Positions 22,990 to 35,777 are shown, counted from the stretch's first letter. The stretch is DNA of 64,000 nucleotides from Actinophytocola sp. (GCA_009377395.1 WHUB01000004.1:20458-84457); one strand, 5' to 3'. Notes: generated by a model not told the origin, from the letters alone. Numbers and translations: made by a program.

Positions 22990-23559
22990 CTACGCCGACG
23001 GGTTCGCCAGGTGCAGGTCCGACTGCGGCCGGGTCACGCGGATGCTGTCGGCGACGCGCATCGCGGCGGTCAGCACGGCCTGGCAGCCCGCCTCGTTCGC
23101 GGTGCTGACGGTCATCAGCGCGAGGTGCGCGCCGTCCGGCGCCGGGATCTGGAACTCCGCCGTGATGCGGGGCAGCACCGTGTCGAGACCGTGGCCGGCG
23201 AGGTCGGGCGGCAGCCGGTACTCGCCCGCCGTCACCGCCACGATCGCGGGCCCGGTCGCCAGCCGGATCACCCTGACGTCGGCGTGCGGGTGGCGGGCGC
23301 GGTACCGCTGCCGTAGCCGCGCGACCGAGTCGTCGCCGTCGAGCGGGACGACGGCCGCGGCGAGGTCGGCGAGCACCGGATCGGCGACGGCGTCACCCTC
23401 CACGGCGAACCGGCCGTAGAGCCGGATGTTCTCCTCCGGCAGCGACTGCGCGAACCAGGTGACGTACCTCGGCAGCCCGGTGTGCGTGTCCGGGTCGTGC
23501 AGCGGCAGGCTGACGAACCCGGGTGGCGGCGTCAGCAGCAGCTCGGGCGCGGGCGTCAT
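22990..23559 (-). CDS. Hypothetical protein, third gene of an Esx-like operon
   Basis: 189-aa soluble protein without a recognised domain. It starts with a Pro-rich segment (TPAPELLLTPPPGFVSLPLHDPD) and has a mixed alpha/beta-like sequence. ATG 23559 overlaps the stop of the upstream WXG-type gene (ATGA), so the two are co-translated. In T7SS-linked operons such third genes often encode chaperone-like or ESX-associated proteins; nothing in the sequence proves that here. The gene ends against repeat copy C. Confidence 0.65.
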   Translation of the reverse strand: MTPAPELLLTPPPGFVSLPLHDPDTHTGLPRYVTWFAQSLPEENIRLYGRFAVEGDAVADPVLADLAAAVVPLDGDDSVARLRQRYRARHPHADVRVIRLATGPAIVAVTAGEYRLPPDLAGHGLDTVLPRITAEFQIPAPDGAHLALMTVSTANEAGCQAVLTAAMRVADSIRVTRPQSDLHLANPSA

Positions 23560-24095
23560 GTCCCGCACTCCTCGGCGATGGCGTTCGACAGCGCGACCGC
23601 GACCGGGTCAGCGCTGGCCGCGCCCCGGCTGAGGTCGCGCGGCACCCAGTACCGATCGAGGTCGTCGGCGACCGACGCCCGGCGGAGCAGCCCGGCGATG
23701 CGATGGGCGGCGTCGTCATGCTGTTGCGCGAGCCGTCGCGCCGCGTCCCTGGACGCATCGAGCTCGTCGGACGCGCCGTGGTCGCGGGCCGCGCGCGCCG
23801 CCAGCTCCAGCTCCCGAGCCTGCCGTTGCAGCTCGCCGAGGTCGGCGTGCCAGTCGGTGAGTGCCGTCGCGGCCCGCGACATCGACCAGGCGGCCGTGTC
23901 GAGGTCTGCGCGCAGCGTGTCGACGCGCCGGGCGAACGCCTCGCTCGCCTCGCCGCGCCAAGTCTGCGGCTCGGCCATGGCGTCGCGGGCGTACCGGAGC
24001 TGGTCCCCGGCCCGCCGGTATCGCTGCGCGATCGCCTCGATCCGGCTCAGCTCGCCGGGCGCCGGGTCGAAGCCGAGCGCGTCGAACGTCGTCAT
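23556..24095 (-). CDS. WXG-motif helical protein (type VII secretion substrate-like)
   Basis: 179-aa protein that is helical throughout. It contains a WRG (W-x-G) motif in AEPQTWRGEASEAFARRVDTL (about 42-60), in the helix-turn-helix context of WXG100/Esx proteins, followed by a long coiled-coil-prone stretch (WHADLGELQRQARELELAARAARDHG). It is coupled at both ends to its neighbours by ATGA overlaps. Secretion by a type VII system is inferred; no ESX core genes (EccC, MycP) are in the window. Confidence 0.65.
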   Translation of the reverse strand: MTTFDALGFDPAPGELSRIEAIAQRYRRAGDQLRYARDAMAEPQTWRGEASEAFARRVDTLRADLDTAAWSMSRAATALTDWHADLGELQRQARELELAARAARDHGASDELDASRDAARRLAQQHDDAAHRIAGLLRRASVADDLDRYWVPRDLSRGAASADPVAVALSNAIAEECGT

Positions 24096-24403
24096 GCTCC
24101 GGTCCCGCCGAGCGCGGCGGCGATGTGGCCGTCGAACCGCTCGGCGGCGGCCTCGTCACGCCCCTGATAGTCACGGGCGGCGTCGTGCAGCCGTTCGACG
24201 ACGTCTTCCGCCGCCGTGGCCAGCGCCCTCAGGTCGTGCCGCCCGCTCTCCTCGAACTCGCGTGCCGCGTCCGCGAGGACGGGGTGGCCGAGCTGGCCGT
24301 GCGTGGTCAGCGTGCCGCTCGCCACCCTGATGAGCTGGCTGCTGTCCGCCAGCGTCCCGATGAGCCCGACGAGCTCGGCGATGTCTGCCGCGTACCCGGT
24401 CAT
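24092..24403 (-). CDS. Esx/EspC-like small helical protein
   Basis: 103-aa all-alpha protein, first gene of a three-gene operon. The length, helical pattern and the start MTGYAADIAELVGLIGTLADSSQLI resemble small WXG100-like or EspC-type secreted partners. GGAGGGG lies 6-8 nt before the ATG. It probably pairs with the WXG protein encoded just downstream, as Esx proteins usually form heterodimers. Specific function unknown. Confidence 0.6.
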   Translation of the reverse strand: MTGYAADIAELVGLIGTLADSSQLIRVASGTLTTHGQLGHPVLADAAREFEESGRHDLRALATAAEDVVERLHDAARDYQGRDEAAAERFDGHIAAALGGTGA

Positions 24404-24465
24404 CCGATCCCCTCCCGCCTGCCTGCTGGATCAGACGAGGCAGGGGCCGATCGGGTTCCCGCTGG

Positions 24466-25314
24466 TCAGCCGCGCTGGCTGCGGACGCCGAGCAGGACGT
24501 CCTCCCACGCCGGCACGGCAGGATGGGTCTTCTTGGTCTTGCGCCGCTGTGCCGCCGGTGCCTCCTCGGCGGGAGCCTCCGGTTCGGCGTTCTCGTCCGG
24601 CGCGGGCAGCGGGGCCTCGATCACGGTCGCCTCGCTGGGCTCCGGCTCGGGCTCGGGTTCCCAGCTGGGATCGAGCGTCGCCTGCGGGGCCTCCTGCTCC
24701 TCGACGACGGGTCGCAGCGTGCGCGGCGACCGGCGGATCTCCGGCTCGTGCAGGTCGGCGGCGTTGTCGTCGAGCGCGGTCACGGTGCCGCCGTGCGCGC
24801 CGGGCGAGAACGACCAGTGCGCGCTGTTGTCCGATCGCCCGGTCTGCCACCGCAGGTCGATGATCCACTTGCCGCCCTCGCCGCGCCAGGCGTCCCAGGC
24901 GGCCGTGCTGTAGTCCTGCCCGCGCACGCCGAACGCGTAGGCGACGACCTCGTCGAGGGTGCGCACGTCGGGGCCGTCCTCGCGCACCGGATGGGCGTCC
25001 TGGGCCAGCTCGGCGGTGCGGGATCGCTCCAGCAGCACCGGATACGCGTAGCGCTCGACGCGCGCCTCGGGAATTCCGGCGCTCGCCGCGAGGTGTGCGA
25101 CGGTCTCGCCCGCCCGGATGCGGGCCTGGATCTCACGTGGGCGCATCTGGCTCTCCAACTCGATCTGGATCTGTCCGAGCCGGGTGATATCGCCGCGTGC
25201 TGCTGCGCGTAACCGCTCGTCGGCCGGGAGCAGGAACTTCTCACCACGCTCGGGGTCTTCGCACACGATGGACGTCCCGTCCTCGTGCAGCCCGATTACC
25301 CGTAGCGCTCGCAT
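24466..25314 (-). CDS. sepH: Cell division protein SepH (DUF3071)
   Basis: 282-aa protein. N-terminal DUF3071 domain (about 1-165: MRALRVIGLHEDGTSIVCEDPERGEKFLLPADERL...) includes a helix-turn-helix motif (RIRAGETVAHLAASAGIPEARVERYAYPVLLER). A disordered Pro/Glu-rich linker follows, and a short conserved C-terminus (HPAVPAWEDVLLGVRS). In Streptomyces and mycobacteria SepH binds FtsZ and stimulates Z-ring assembly; the M. tuberculosis counterpart is Rv0883c, also next to serC. Cytosolic, recruited to septa. ATG start at 25314. Confidence 0.92.
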   Translation of the reverse strand: MRALRVIGLHEDGTSIVCEDPERGEKFLLPADERLRAAARGDITRLGQIQIELESQMRPREIQARIRAGETVAHLAASAGIPEARVERYAYPVLLERSRTAELAQDAHPVREDGPDVRTLDEVVAYAFGVRGQDYSTAAWDAWRGEGGKWIIDLRWQTGRSDNSAHWSFSPGAHGGTVTALDDNAADLHEPEIRRSPRTLRPVVEEQEAPQATLDPSWEPEPEPEPSEATVIEAPLPAPDENAEPEAPAEEAPAAQRRKTKKTHPAVPAWEDVLLGVRSQRG

Positions 25315-25442
25315 TCCCGCCTCCCACGACAGTCACCTATCCGAGTGGTAACCGTAGGTCGGCGTGGCGCCTTGACGTTCGAGGCGCGCCGATACTTCGC
25401 CGATCTCGTCGTGTTGATCACGCGGACGGGCTAAGCCGGATG

Positions 25443-25475
25443 ACACCTCGCGGACGCCCGGCGTCCGCGAGGTGT
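25443..25475. terminator. Perfect 15-bp hairpin after serC
   Basis: ACACCTCGCGGACGC and GCGTCCGCGAGGTGT pair without mismatch around a 3-nt loop. It lies 11 bp beyond the serC stop codon and upstream of sepH, so it probably terminates serC transcription. No U-run follows. Confidence 0.8.
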
Positions 25476-25486
25476 TCCACCGGGAG

Positions 25487-26671
<1,185 letters not shown>

Positions 26672-28045
26672 TCACGTGGTCTCGGTGCGCCAGCCCGCGT
26701 CGTCGACGCCGCCCGGGATCGGGGCGTCCGGGTCGTACGGCGTGCGGGTGAAGACGAACGTGGCCAGGTTGAGGTGGCGCGGCGTGGCGTCGGCGTCGCG
26801 CTCCACCCGCAGCGTCTCGCCCGCGTAGTAGCCGTCCAGCCCCTGCCACTCGTCGTCGCCGGACGGCCGGAACCGGGAGCGCCTGCCCGCGCCGACCGGG
26901 TTCAGGTCGAGCCAGCCGTTCGGCAGCAGCCGGAGGTGGAACGGCGACGGCCCCCAGTGCCAGAGGCCGGTCAGCGCCAGCAGCCGGACGTCGACGTCGG
27001 CGGGGCGCCACGGCTCGGGCAGCGCGGGCTCGCGCTCGTCGGCGATGCGGATCAGGTCGAGCACCACGCCGAGGATGCCGACGCCCGCCGTGGTGTTGGC
27101 CATCGCGACCGCGCCGGTGCCCGACGTCTGGTCGGCCATCGAGCACGCCACGAAGCCCGGCATCGACCCGGTGTGGCCCGCGAAGCTCCGGCCGTGCTGC
27201 CGGAGGAGCTGGATGCCGAGGCCGTAGCCCATGGCCCAGGTGTCGCCGTCCTCGACCGCGACCGCCTGGCGCATCTCCGCGACCGTGTCCGGATGCAGCA
27301 CCTCGCCGGTCTGGCCCGCGGTGAACGACGTCCAGCGCGCGAGGTCGTCGACGGTCGACCAGAGCTGACCCGCCGGGGCCATGGCGCCGGTGTCCGACGT
27401 CGGCTCCGGCAGCACGACGTCGGCGAACGGATGCACCGCCCAGCCGGGCGCGGCGGGCGGCTGCGGGTGCGCGGTGGTGCGGGACATGCCGAGCGGGCCG
27501 AGCACCTCGTCGCGCAGCGCGTCCAGCCACGTCCCGCCGCACAGCCGGGCGATCAGCTCGCCGAGGATGCCGTAGCCGGTGTTGGAGTAGTGGAACTGCT
27601 TGCCCGAACGCAGTTTCAGCTCGTCCGGGGTGAGGCCGGACGCCAGCGCCTGCCAGCTGTCACCGGTGCTGCGTTCCCACCACGACCCCGGCGACTCCGA
27701 CGTGATGCCGGAGGTGTGCGCGAGCAACTGCGCGACGGTGAGCTGCCCGAAGGCCTCCGACTTGGCGTCGTCGAGGTGGGCGTCGACGCGGTCGTTGAGA
27801 TCGAGCTTGCCCTCGTCGCGCAGCCGCAGCACCAGTGTCGCGGTCAGGCTCTTGGTGATCGAGCCGATCCGGTACTGGGTGTCGTTGGTCGGCGCTGCGT
27901 TTCCGACGAAGCCCCGCGCGCCCGACCAGACCAGCTCGCCGCCGCGCACGACGCCTGCGACGAGCGACGGCGCGCGGTTGGCCGACTGCTCGGTGGCGAT
28001 GCGCGACAGCAGGGCGAACTCGGTACTGGGGAGCATGCGGGTCAT
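26672..28045 (-). CDS. Serine hydrolase, class C beta-lactamase/penicillin-binding-like
   Basis: 457-aa hydrolase of the beta-lactamase (class C)/D-alanyl-D-alanine carboxypeptidase superfamily. It has the catalytic S-x-x-K tetrad SITK (about 62-65), the Y-x-N motif YSN in QFHYSNTGYG (about 154) and an HTG motif in GHTGSMPG (about 300). There is no clear signal peptide, so it is probably cytosolic, like many actinobacterial esterase/EstB-type members; the C-terminal 130 residues look like an extra beta-rich domain. Lies 32 bp downstream of citA, probably in one operon. ATG 28045 or 28036 could be the start. Confidence 0.83.
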   Translation of the reverse strand: MTRMLPSTEFALLSRIATEQSANRAPSLVAGVVRGGELVWSGARGFVGNAAPTNDTQYRIGSITKSLTATLVLRLRDEGKLDLNDRVDAHLDDAKSEAFGQLTVAQLLAHTSGITSESPGSWWERSTGDSWQALASGLTPDELKLRSGKQFHYSNTGYGILGELIARLCGGTWLDALRDEVLGPLGMSRTTAHPQPPAAPGWAVHPFADVVLPEPTSDTGAMAPAGQLWSTVDDLARWTSFTAGQTGEVLHPDTVAEMRQAVAVEDGDTWAMGYGLGIQLLRQHGRSFAGHTGSMPGFVACSMADQTSGTGAVAMANTTAGVGILGVVLDLIRIADEREPALPEPWRPADVDVRLLALTGLWHWGPSPFHLRLLPNGWLDLNPVGAGRRSRFRPSGDDEWQGLDGYYAGETLRVERDADATPRHLNLATFVFTRTPYDPDAPIPGGVDDAGWRTETT

Positions 28046-28077
28046 TCTGCACTGGATGGGCGGATCGTGCGGCGCAG

Positions 28078-29208
28078 TCAGACGGTCTGGACGGTGGCCC
28101 AGCCCTCGACCTCCTCCGGGCGCCGCGGCTCGGGCCCGACGTAGACGGCGGACGGCCGCACCAGCCGTCCGGTGCGCTTCTGCTCCAGGATGTGGGCGCA
28201 CCAGCCCGCGGTGCGGGCGCAGGTGAACATCGCGGGCATCATGTGCGGCGGCACCTCGGCGAAGTCGAGGATCACCGCCGCCCAGAACTCGACATTCGTC
28301 TCGATGGCCCGGTCCGGCCTGCGCTCGCGCAGCTCGGCGAGCGCCGCCTGCTCCAGCGCGGCCGCCGCCTCGTAGCGGGGCGCGCCCAGCTCCTTCGCGG
28401 TGCGCCGCAACACCCTGGCGCGCGGGTCCTCCGCCCGGTACACCCGATGGCCGAAGCCCATCAGCCGGTCCTTGCGGTCCAGGATGTCGCGCACCACCGC
28501 GCGCGCGTCGCCCTTCGACTCCACCTCCGAGACCATCGGCAGCACCCGTGCGGGCGCGCCGCCGTGCAGCGGCCCCGACATCGCGCCGATCGCGCCGGAC
28601 ATCGCCGCCGCGACGTCGGCGCCGGTGGACGCGATCACGCGGGCGGTGAACGTCGACGCGTTCATGCCGTGCTCGGCGGCCGACGCCCAGTAGGCGTCGA
28701 TGGCCTTGACGTGCGCCGGGTCCGGCTCGCCGCGCCAGCGGGTCATGAACCGCTCGGTGATGGTGTCGCACCGGTCGACCGTTGACTGCGGCACGGCGGG
28801 CTGGTGGATGCCGCGCGCGGACTGCGCGACGTAGGACAGCGCCATCACCGAGGCCCTGGCGAGCTGGGTACGGGCCTGCTCGTCGGTGATGTCGAGGAGC
28901 GGCTCGTAGCCCCAGATCGGGGCGAGCATGGCCAGCGCGGCCTGGACGTCGACGCGCACGTCACCGGAGTGCACCGGCAGCGGGAACGGCTCGGCGGGCG
29001 GCAGTCCCTGGCCGAACGTGCCGTCGACGAGCAGCGCCCACACGTCGCCGAAGGTGACCTTGCCCGCCAGGTCCTCGATGTCGACGCCCCGGTACCGCAG
29101 CGCGCCGCCGTCTCTGTCCGGTTCGGCGATCTCGGTGCGGAAGGCGACGACACCCTCCAGTCCGGGACGGAAGCTGTCGTCCGCGCTCTGTCCGTTGGCC
29201 TGGGTCAT
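28078..29208 (-). CDS. citA: Citrate synthase 2 (CitA type)
   Basis: 376-aa citrate synthase of the smaller actinobacterial type. Active-site segments are GPLHGGAPARV (about residue 215; His), MGFGHRVYRAEDPRA (about 252; His) and the C-terminal catalytic region NVEFWAAVILDF, in place of the usual NVDFYTG. Corresponds to Rv0889c. The main citrate synthase gltA lies 3 kb away, so this is a second paralogue; a methylcitrate synthase role is possible. GAGGAGCC precedes ATG 29208. Divergent from pdxH. Confidence 0.92.
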   Translation of the reverse strand: MTQANGQSADDSFRPGLEGVVAFRTEIAEPDRDGGALRYRGVDIEDLAGKVTFGDVWALLVDGTFGQGLPPAEPFPLPVHSGDVRVDVQAALAMLAPIWGYEPLLDITDEQARTQLARASVMALSYVAQSARGIHQPAVPQSTVDRCDTITERFMTRWRGEPDPAHVKAIDAYWASAAEHGMNASTFTARVIASTGADVAAAMSGAIGAMSGPLHGGAPARVLPMVSEVESKGDARAVVRDILDRKDRLMGFGHRVYRAEDPRARVLRRTAKELGAPRYEAAAALEQAALAELRERRPDRAIETNVEFWAAVILDFAEVPPHMMPAMFTCARTAGWCAHILEQKRTGRLVRPSAVYVGPEPRRPEEVEGWATVQTV

Positions 29209-29461
29209 CAGGGCTCCTCATCGAGTCCGGTTCTCGGCGTTGATGATCAGCCAGCTTGCCCCTGTCTGGGGGAGTGGGCAATCGGCGCCGTGGTGTGTTC
29301 CATCACGTTTATTCGGGTGTTGATGCCAATCTGACAACGCAGGGCGACGATGGGCAACAACCCACCACCGAATCGCGCCCTTCCGTTACCCGAGCCGAAA
29401 GCCGTACCTTCTTCATACCGAGTTGGCTTGGCGTTCATGGTCGATCACCGGAGGACACCGC

Positions 29462-30154
29462 ATGACCGATTTCAGGACAGAGGACGGCGACGTATCGGGT
29501 ATCGCGGTCACGTTGCCCGGCATGCGGGTGTCCTACGAGGGGGAGTCGCTCGACGAGGCCGACCTCGCCTCGACGTGGACGAAGCAGCTACAGCTCTGGC
29601 TCGACGAGGCCATCGCCGCCGGGGTCGCGGAGCCGAACGCGATGGTGCTCGCGACGGCCGACGTCGAGGGCAGGCCGTCCTCGCGCACGGTGCTCTGCAA
29701 AGGCCTCGACGACCGGGGTATCGCCTTCTACACCAACTACACCTCGGCGAAGAGCCACGAGCTGAGCACCGCGCGGTACGCCTCGGCGACGTTCCCGTGG
29801 TACGCGCTGCACCGGCAGGTCACCGTGCGCGGCCCGGTGGAGAAGGTCCCCCCGGCTGAGACGAAGGAGTACTGGGCGTCGCGGCCGCGCGGGTCGCAGC
29901 TCGGCGCGTGGGCGTCGCCGCAGTCGGGCGTGGTGCCGAGCAGGCGGGCGCTGGAGAGCGCGCTGCACGCGATTGAGCGCCGGTTCGCCGACGCCGACGA
30001 GGTGCCGCCACCGCCGCACTGGGGTGGCTGGCGGATCGTTCCCGACGTGGTCGAGTTCTGGCAGGGCCGGGAGGACCGGCTGCACGACCGGCTGCGCTAC
30101 GTCAAGAAGGACGGCGAGGACACCATCTGGCGGATCGAGCGGATCGCGCCGTAG
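29462..30154 (+). CDS. pdxH: Pyridoxamine 5'-phosphate oxidase PdxH
   Basis: 230-aa FMN enzyme that oxidises pyridoxine/pyridoxamine 5'-phosphate to pyridoxal 5'-phosphate. Family motifs: AMVLATADVEGRPSSRTVLCKGLDDRGIAFYTNYTSAKS (FMN binding), SRPRGSQLGAWASPQSGVV and the C-terminal WRIERIAP with the conserved Arg. ATG 29462 has GGAGG 8 nt upstream and was preferred to an in-frame start at 29423. It ends 3 bp from the convergent acyl-CoA dehydrogenase gene. Confidence 0.95.
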   Translation: MTDFRTEDGDVSGIAVTLPGMRVSYEGESLDEADLASTWTKQLQLWLDEAIAAGVAEPNAMVLATADVEGRPSSRTVLCKGLDDRGIAFYTNYTSAKSHELSTARYASATFPWYALHRQVTVRGPVEKVPPAETKEYWASRPRGSQLGAWASPQSGVVPSRRALESALHAIERRFADADEVPPPPHWGGWRIVPDVVEFWQGREDRLHDRLRYVKKDGEDTIWRIERIAP

Positions 30155-30157
30155 CGG

Positions 30158-31303
30158 TTAGGAACGGCGCAGCTCCCGCGCGATGACCATGCGCTGGATC
30201 TGGTTGGTGCCCTCGAAGATCTGCGGCACCTTCGCCTCGCGCATGTAGCGCTCCACCGGGAAGTCCCTGGTGTAGCCCGCGCCGCCGAGCACCTGCACCG
30301 CGTCCGTCGTCACCTTCATCGCCCCGTCGGTCGCGACCAGCTTGGCGATGGACGCCTGCCGGGTGAACGGCAGTCCCCGGTCCTTGCGGCGGGCGGCCTC
30401 GAGGTAGGTCGCCCGCGACGACTCCACCGCGGCCGCCATGTCGGCGAGCAGGAACTCGACGCCCTGGAAGTCGATGATCGGCTTGCCGAACTGGCTGCGC
30501 TGCTTGGCGTAGGCCACCGCCTCGTCCAGCGCGGCCTGCGCCAGCCCGACCGCGCAGGCCGCGATGCCGAGCCTGCCCGATGCCAGCGAGTCGAGCGCGA
30601 TCCGCAGCCCGGCCCCCTCCTCACCGAGCAGCCGGTCGGCCGGCACCCGCGCGTCGCTGAAGATCATTTGCGATGTCGTGGACGCCGTCATGCCCATCTT
30701 GTGCTCCGGCTCCGCCGCGGCGAGGCCGGGCGTCGCGGCGTCGACCAGCAGGCAGCTGATGCCCTTCCCGCCGGTCGGCGCGGTGCGCACCATCGTGGTG
30801 TAGAAGTCGGCCTCGCCGCCGTGGGTGATCCACGCCTTGGTGCCGTTGACGACGTAGTCCTTGCCGTCGCGGACCGCCCTGGTCGTCAGTGCCGCCGCGT
30901 CCGAGCCCGCCTGCGACTCGGACAGCGCGTACGCGCCGAGCAGCTCGCCGCCCAGCATGTCGGGCAGCCGGCGGTCGCGCTGCTCGTCGGTGCCGTAGAA
31001 CGCCAGCGCGAAACAGGACATCGTGTGCACGCTCAGCCCGACGCCGACCGACATCCACGCGGTGGCGATCTCCTCCAGCACCTGGAGATACACCTCGTAC
31101 GGCACCTCGCCGCCGCCCCAGCGCTCCGGGTAGGGCAGCCCGAGCAGGCCGCTCTTGCCGAGCAGCAGGAACTGCTCGCGCGGGAACCGTTCCGCCCGCT
31201 CGTACTCGTCCGCCCGCGGCGCCAGCTCGTCGCGGGCGATCTCGCGGCTCAGCGCGATCAGGTCCTCGGCCTCGGTGGACGGCAGCAGGCGTTCGGCGGG
31301 CAT
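30158..31303 (-). CDS. Acyl-CoA dehydrogenase (short/branched-chain type)
   Basis: 381-aa FAD enzyme of fatty or branched-chain acyl-CoA oxidation. It has [14 protein letters not shown] and [12 protein letters not shown] (FAD contact region), QRSQFGKPI and the catalytic-Glu motif [17 protein letters not shown] (E about 366). Start ATG 31303 has AAGGAG 5 nt upstream. Divergent from a TetR gene, with an inverted repeat in between, so it is probably the target of that repressor. Substrate chain length is not certain; a fadE10-like role is possible. Confidence 0.92.
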   Translation of the reverse strand: MPAERLLPSTEAEDLIALSREIARDELAPRADEYERAERFPREQFLLLGKSGLLGLPYPERWGGGEVPYEVYLQVLEEIATAWMSVGVGLSVHTMSCFALAFYGTDEQRDRRLPDMLGGELLGAYALSESQAGSDAAALTTRAVRDGKDYVVNGTKAWITHGGEADFYTTMVRTAPTGGKGISCLLVDAATPGLAAAEPEHKMGMTASTTSQMIFSDARVPADRLLGEEGAGLRIALDSLASGRLGIAACAVGLAQAALDEAVAYAKQRSQFGKPIIDFQGVEFLLADMAAAVESSRATYLEAARRKDRGLPFTRQASIAKLVATDGAMKVTTDAVQVLGGAGYTRDFPVERYMREAKVPQIFEGTNQIQRMVIARELRRS

Positions 31304-31331
31304 GTCACTCCTTGAAGCGGTACTGCAAGCT

Positions 31332-31355
31332 GTACTGTAGAGCGTAGCGCAGTAC
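31332..31355. promoter_or_regulatory. Inverted repeat, probable TetR operator
   Basis: GTACTG and CAGTAC flank 12 bp, and further TACTGCA-like copies occur at 31321-31328 and 31351-31358. The site sits in the 71-bp gap between the divergent acyl-CoA dehydrogenase and tetR genes. A TAGGCT -10 for tetR follows at 31361-31366. Confidence 0.6.
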
Positions 31356-31374
31356 TGCCTTAGGCTGTAGTGCT

Positions 31375-31959
31375 ATGGCAGGAAGCTCACTTCGGCGGCC
31401 CACCGCGCGGCAGCGGGCGCTGCTCGCCGAGCTCGAGGAGCTCTTCCTCGCCAAGGGCTTCGCGGCCTTCACCCTCGACGACCTCGCCGCGCAGCTGAGC
31501 TGCTCCAAGTCGACGCTCTACACCCTCGCGGCCAGCAAGGAGCAGCTCGCGACGCTGGTGGTGCGGCGGTTCTTCAAGGGCGCGGCCCGCACGATCGAGC
31601 AGCGCATCGAGGGCCTGACCGACGCCCGCGAGGTCATCGCGACCTACCTGGCGGGCGTGTCCGACCAGCTTCGCCGCCCCTCGGCCGAGTTCATGCGCGA
31701 CATCGCCGCGTTCGCGCCCGCCCGCGCCGAATACGAGTCGAACAGCCATGCGGCCGCGGAACGAATTTCCTCCTTCATCGCCGACGGCGTGCGCGACGGC
31801 GTATTTCGCGAAGTTCATGCCACGCTGATCGCACAGTTGGTCGGTGTGCTGATCGAGGCGATTCAGGCGGGGACGGTGGCCGAACGGGCGGGGGTCAGCG
31901 ACGCTGAGGCGTACACCGCGCTGGCCGAACTGCTACTCGACGGGCTGACCCGAGAGTGA
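31375..31959 (+). CDS. TetR family regulator
   Basis: 194-aa repressor. The helix-turn-helix spans about residues 25-55 (FTLDDLAAQLSCSKSTLYTLAASKEQLATLVVRRFF); the rest is an all-alpha ligand domain with no recognised specificity. Probably leaderless: the TAGGCT -10 ends 8 nt before the ATG. Divergent from the acyl-CoA dehydrogenase gene, which it most likely controls together with itself. An acyl-CoA ligand is plausible but not shown by the sequence. Confidence 0.87.
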   Translation: MAGSSLRRPTARQRALLAELEELFLAKGFAAFTLDDLAAQLSCSKSTLYTLAASKEQLATLVVRRFFKGAARTIEQRIEGLTDAREVIATYLAGVSDQLRRPSAEFMRDIAAFAPARAEYESNSHAAAERISSFIADGVRDGVFREVHATLIAQLVGVLIEAIQAGTVAERAGVSDAEAYTALAELLLDGLTRE

Positions 31960-32171
31960 CTGCGATCATCGCCCGACTGTGAGAATGGCCCCAACTCGGA
32001 AGCCCGAGCCTTGCCAGGTGCTGCGCGATCGACCCTTTCTGCACTAGCGTAAGGCCGAATTCATACCCCAACGGGGCGGTGTGCGGTGCGGGTCCTGAGC
32101 TGGGAGAGCTGACCACAGCCGGCCGAGCCCAGCCAGGCGCAGCCGTCCCGTGTGACGTGAGAGGGACGTAC

Positions 32172-33491
<1,320 letters not shown>

Positions 33492-33536
33492 CCTCTCGCC
33501 GCGCCCAGCGGGGTGGGGCCGGGCACAATGGCGGGA

Positions 33537-33677
33537 ATGCCTGACCGTTGTGCCGTGCTGTGGTTCCGGCGGGACCTGCGGCTCGCCGATCACCCCGCCC
33601 TGCTGGCCGCCACCGAACGGCGGGAGGCGCTACGCCGTTACGGTGAGTACGTCACCGGCCGCGCAGCGCCGTCGTGA
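33537..33677 (+). pseudogene. Remnant of deoxyribodipyrimidine photolyase gene (internal deletion)
   Basis: A 46-codon frame begins MPDRCAVLWFRRDLRLADHP, the unmistakable N-terminus of DNA photolyases, but after about 24 residues jumps to TERREALRRYG, which resembles the C-terminal end of actinobacterial photolyases (DHAAERREALRRY). The roughly 400 residues between, including the FAD-binding domain, are missing. The simplest reading is one large in-frame deletion joining head and tail. The frame runs into the 3' end of the convergent permease gene. Not expected to be functional. Confidence 0.75.
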
Positions 33678-34835
33678 GCGCCATGCGGCCGCCGGTGTGC
33701 GGCACCGCGTTCCGGTAGATCCGGCCGCCGAGCCAGCTGACGAGCGCGGTCGTCGTGAGCGTGAGCCCGACGGCGAGCGCGACCTGCCAGGACACGACGT
33801 CGCCCGCCGCGATCCGGGCGGGCAGCAGCACCGGCGACAGTGGCGGCAGCAGCGACAGCACACTCACCGCCGTGCCGCCAGGAGCGACGATCATGAGGGT
33901 GAACCCGGCGACGACCCCGACGACGAGCACCGCCGTCACCGGGGTCAGCACCGCCTGCGCGTCCTCCTGCCGCGAGGCTAGAGCCCCGGCGCTCGCGAAC
34001 AGCGCGGCGTAGAGGACGAAGCCGAGCAGATACCACACCGCGCCCCACACCAGCGTGCTCACCGCGGCACCGGACGGCGTCAGCAGCCCGGCCGCCGCCG
34101 CGAGCCCGATCCCCGCCGCCGCGACCGCCGCGAGCTGGATCAGCCCCGCCAGACCGATGCCGATGACCTTGCCGAGCAGCAGTTGCCACGGCCGCAGCGC
34201 CGCGAGCAGGACCTCGACCACCCGGCTCGACTTCTCGTCGACCACGCCCTGCGCGACGAACGTGGCATGGGTGGTGATCGAGAGGAACAACAGCAACGCC
34301 ATGACCACCCCGATGGCGATGCGCTGGTCGCTCCCGGTGTCGTCGGCGTCGATCGCCGTGACGTCGATGCGGGTCGCGTTCGCCTCGGCCATCACGGCTT
34401 CGGGGTCGGGCACGCCCGCGCGGGCGAGGTGCGCGGCCAGCACCTCCTGCCGGGAGAGCTCGGTGAGCACCGCCCGCAGCCGGGGGTTCAGCTCGCCGGC
34501 GACCTGCACCCGCAGCTCGGCGGCGGTGCCGGAGACGACCGCGTCGAGCGAGCCTGCCGCGAGATCCTCCCGCGCGGTGGCCATGTCGACCACGGTGGTG
34601 GCGTTCACGTCGAGGCCGAGCTCGGCCGCCTCGGCGGTCACCCGATCGCCGAGCACGCTCGCCTGACCGGCGAAGCCGACCTCGCTGCGGCCCTCGCCGC
34701 CACCGGCGCTCACCTGGAGCAGCACGTACCCGGCCATCACGGCGATGACCACCAGGGTGCCGAGCAGGAACCACCGGGAGCGCAACCGGAGCGCCAGCTC
34801 CCGCTCCGCCACCAGCCGTACCGCGCCTGCCAGCG

Positions 34836-34839
<4 letters not shown>
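33652..34839 (-). CDS. ABC-2 type transporter permease
   Basis: 395-aa membrane subunit of an export ABC system of the NatB/ABC-2 type. It has an N-terminal transmembrane helix (about 24-44), a large extracytoplasmic domain (about 50-170) and five or so C-terminal helices (from about 175), with the conserved cytoplasmic segment VVDEKSSRVVEVLL. Its start overlaps the stop of the ATPase gene (ATGA). Substrate unknown. The 3' end overlaps the photolyase remnant, suggesting that the deletion junction lies close to this gene. Confidence 0.87.
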
Positions 34840-35717
<878 letters not shown>

Positions 35718-35777
35718 GGCGGGCTCCTCGCGCGATCGCTGCGTTCCCCCAGCAGGAGCAATGATCGCGCGAGGTGA

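Noticed and set aside
29281..29320. CRP-like sequence between citA and pdxH (GGTGTGTTCCATCACG)
   Set aside because: Only about 7 of 10 consensus positions match, with one poor half-site. Not strong enough to call.
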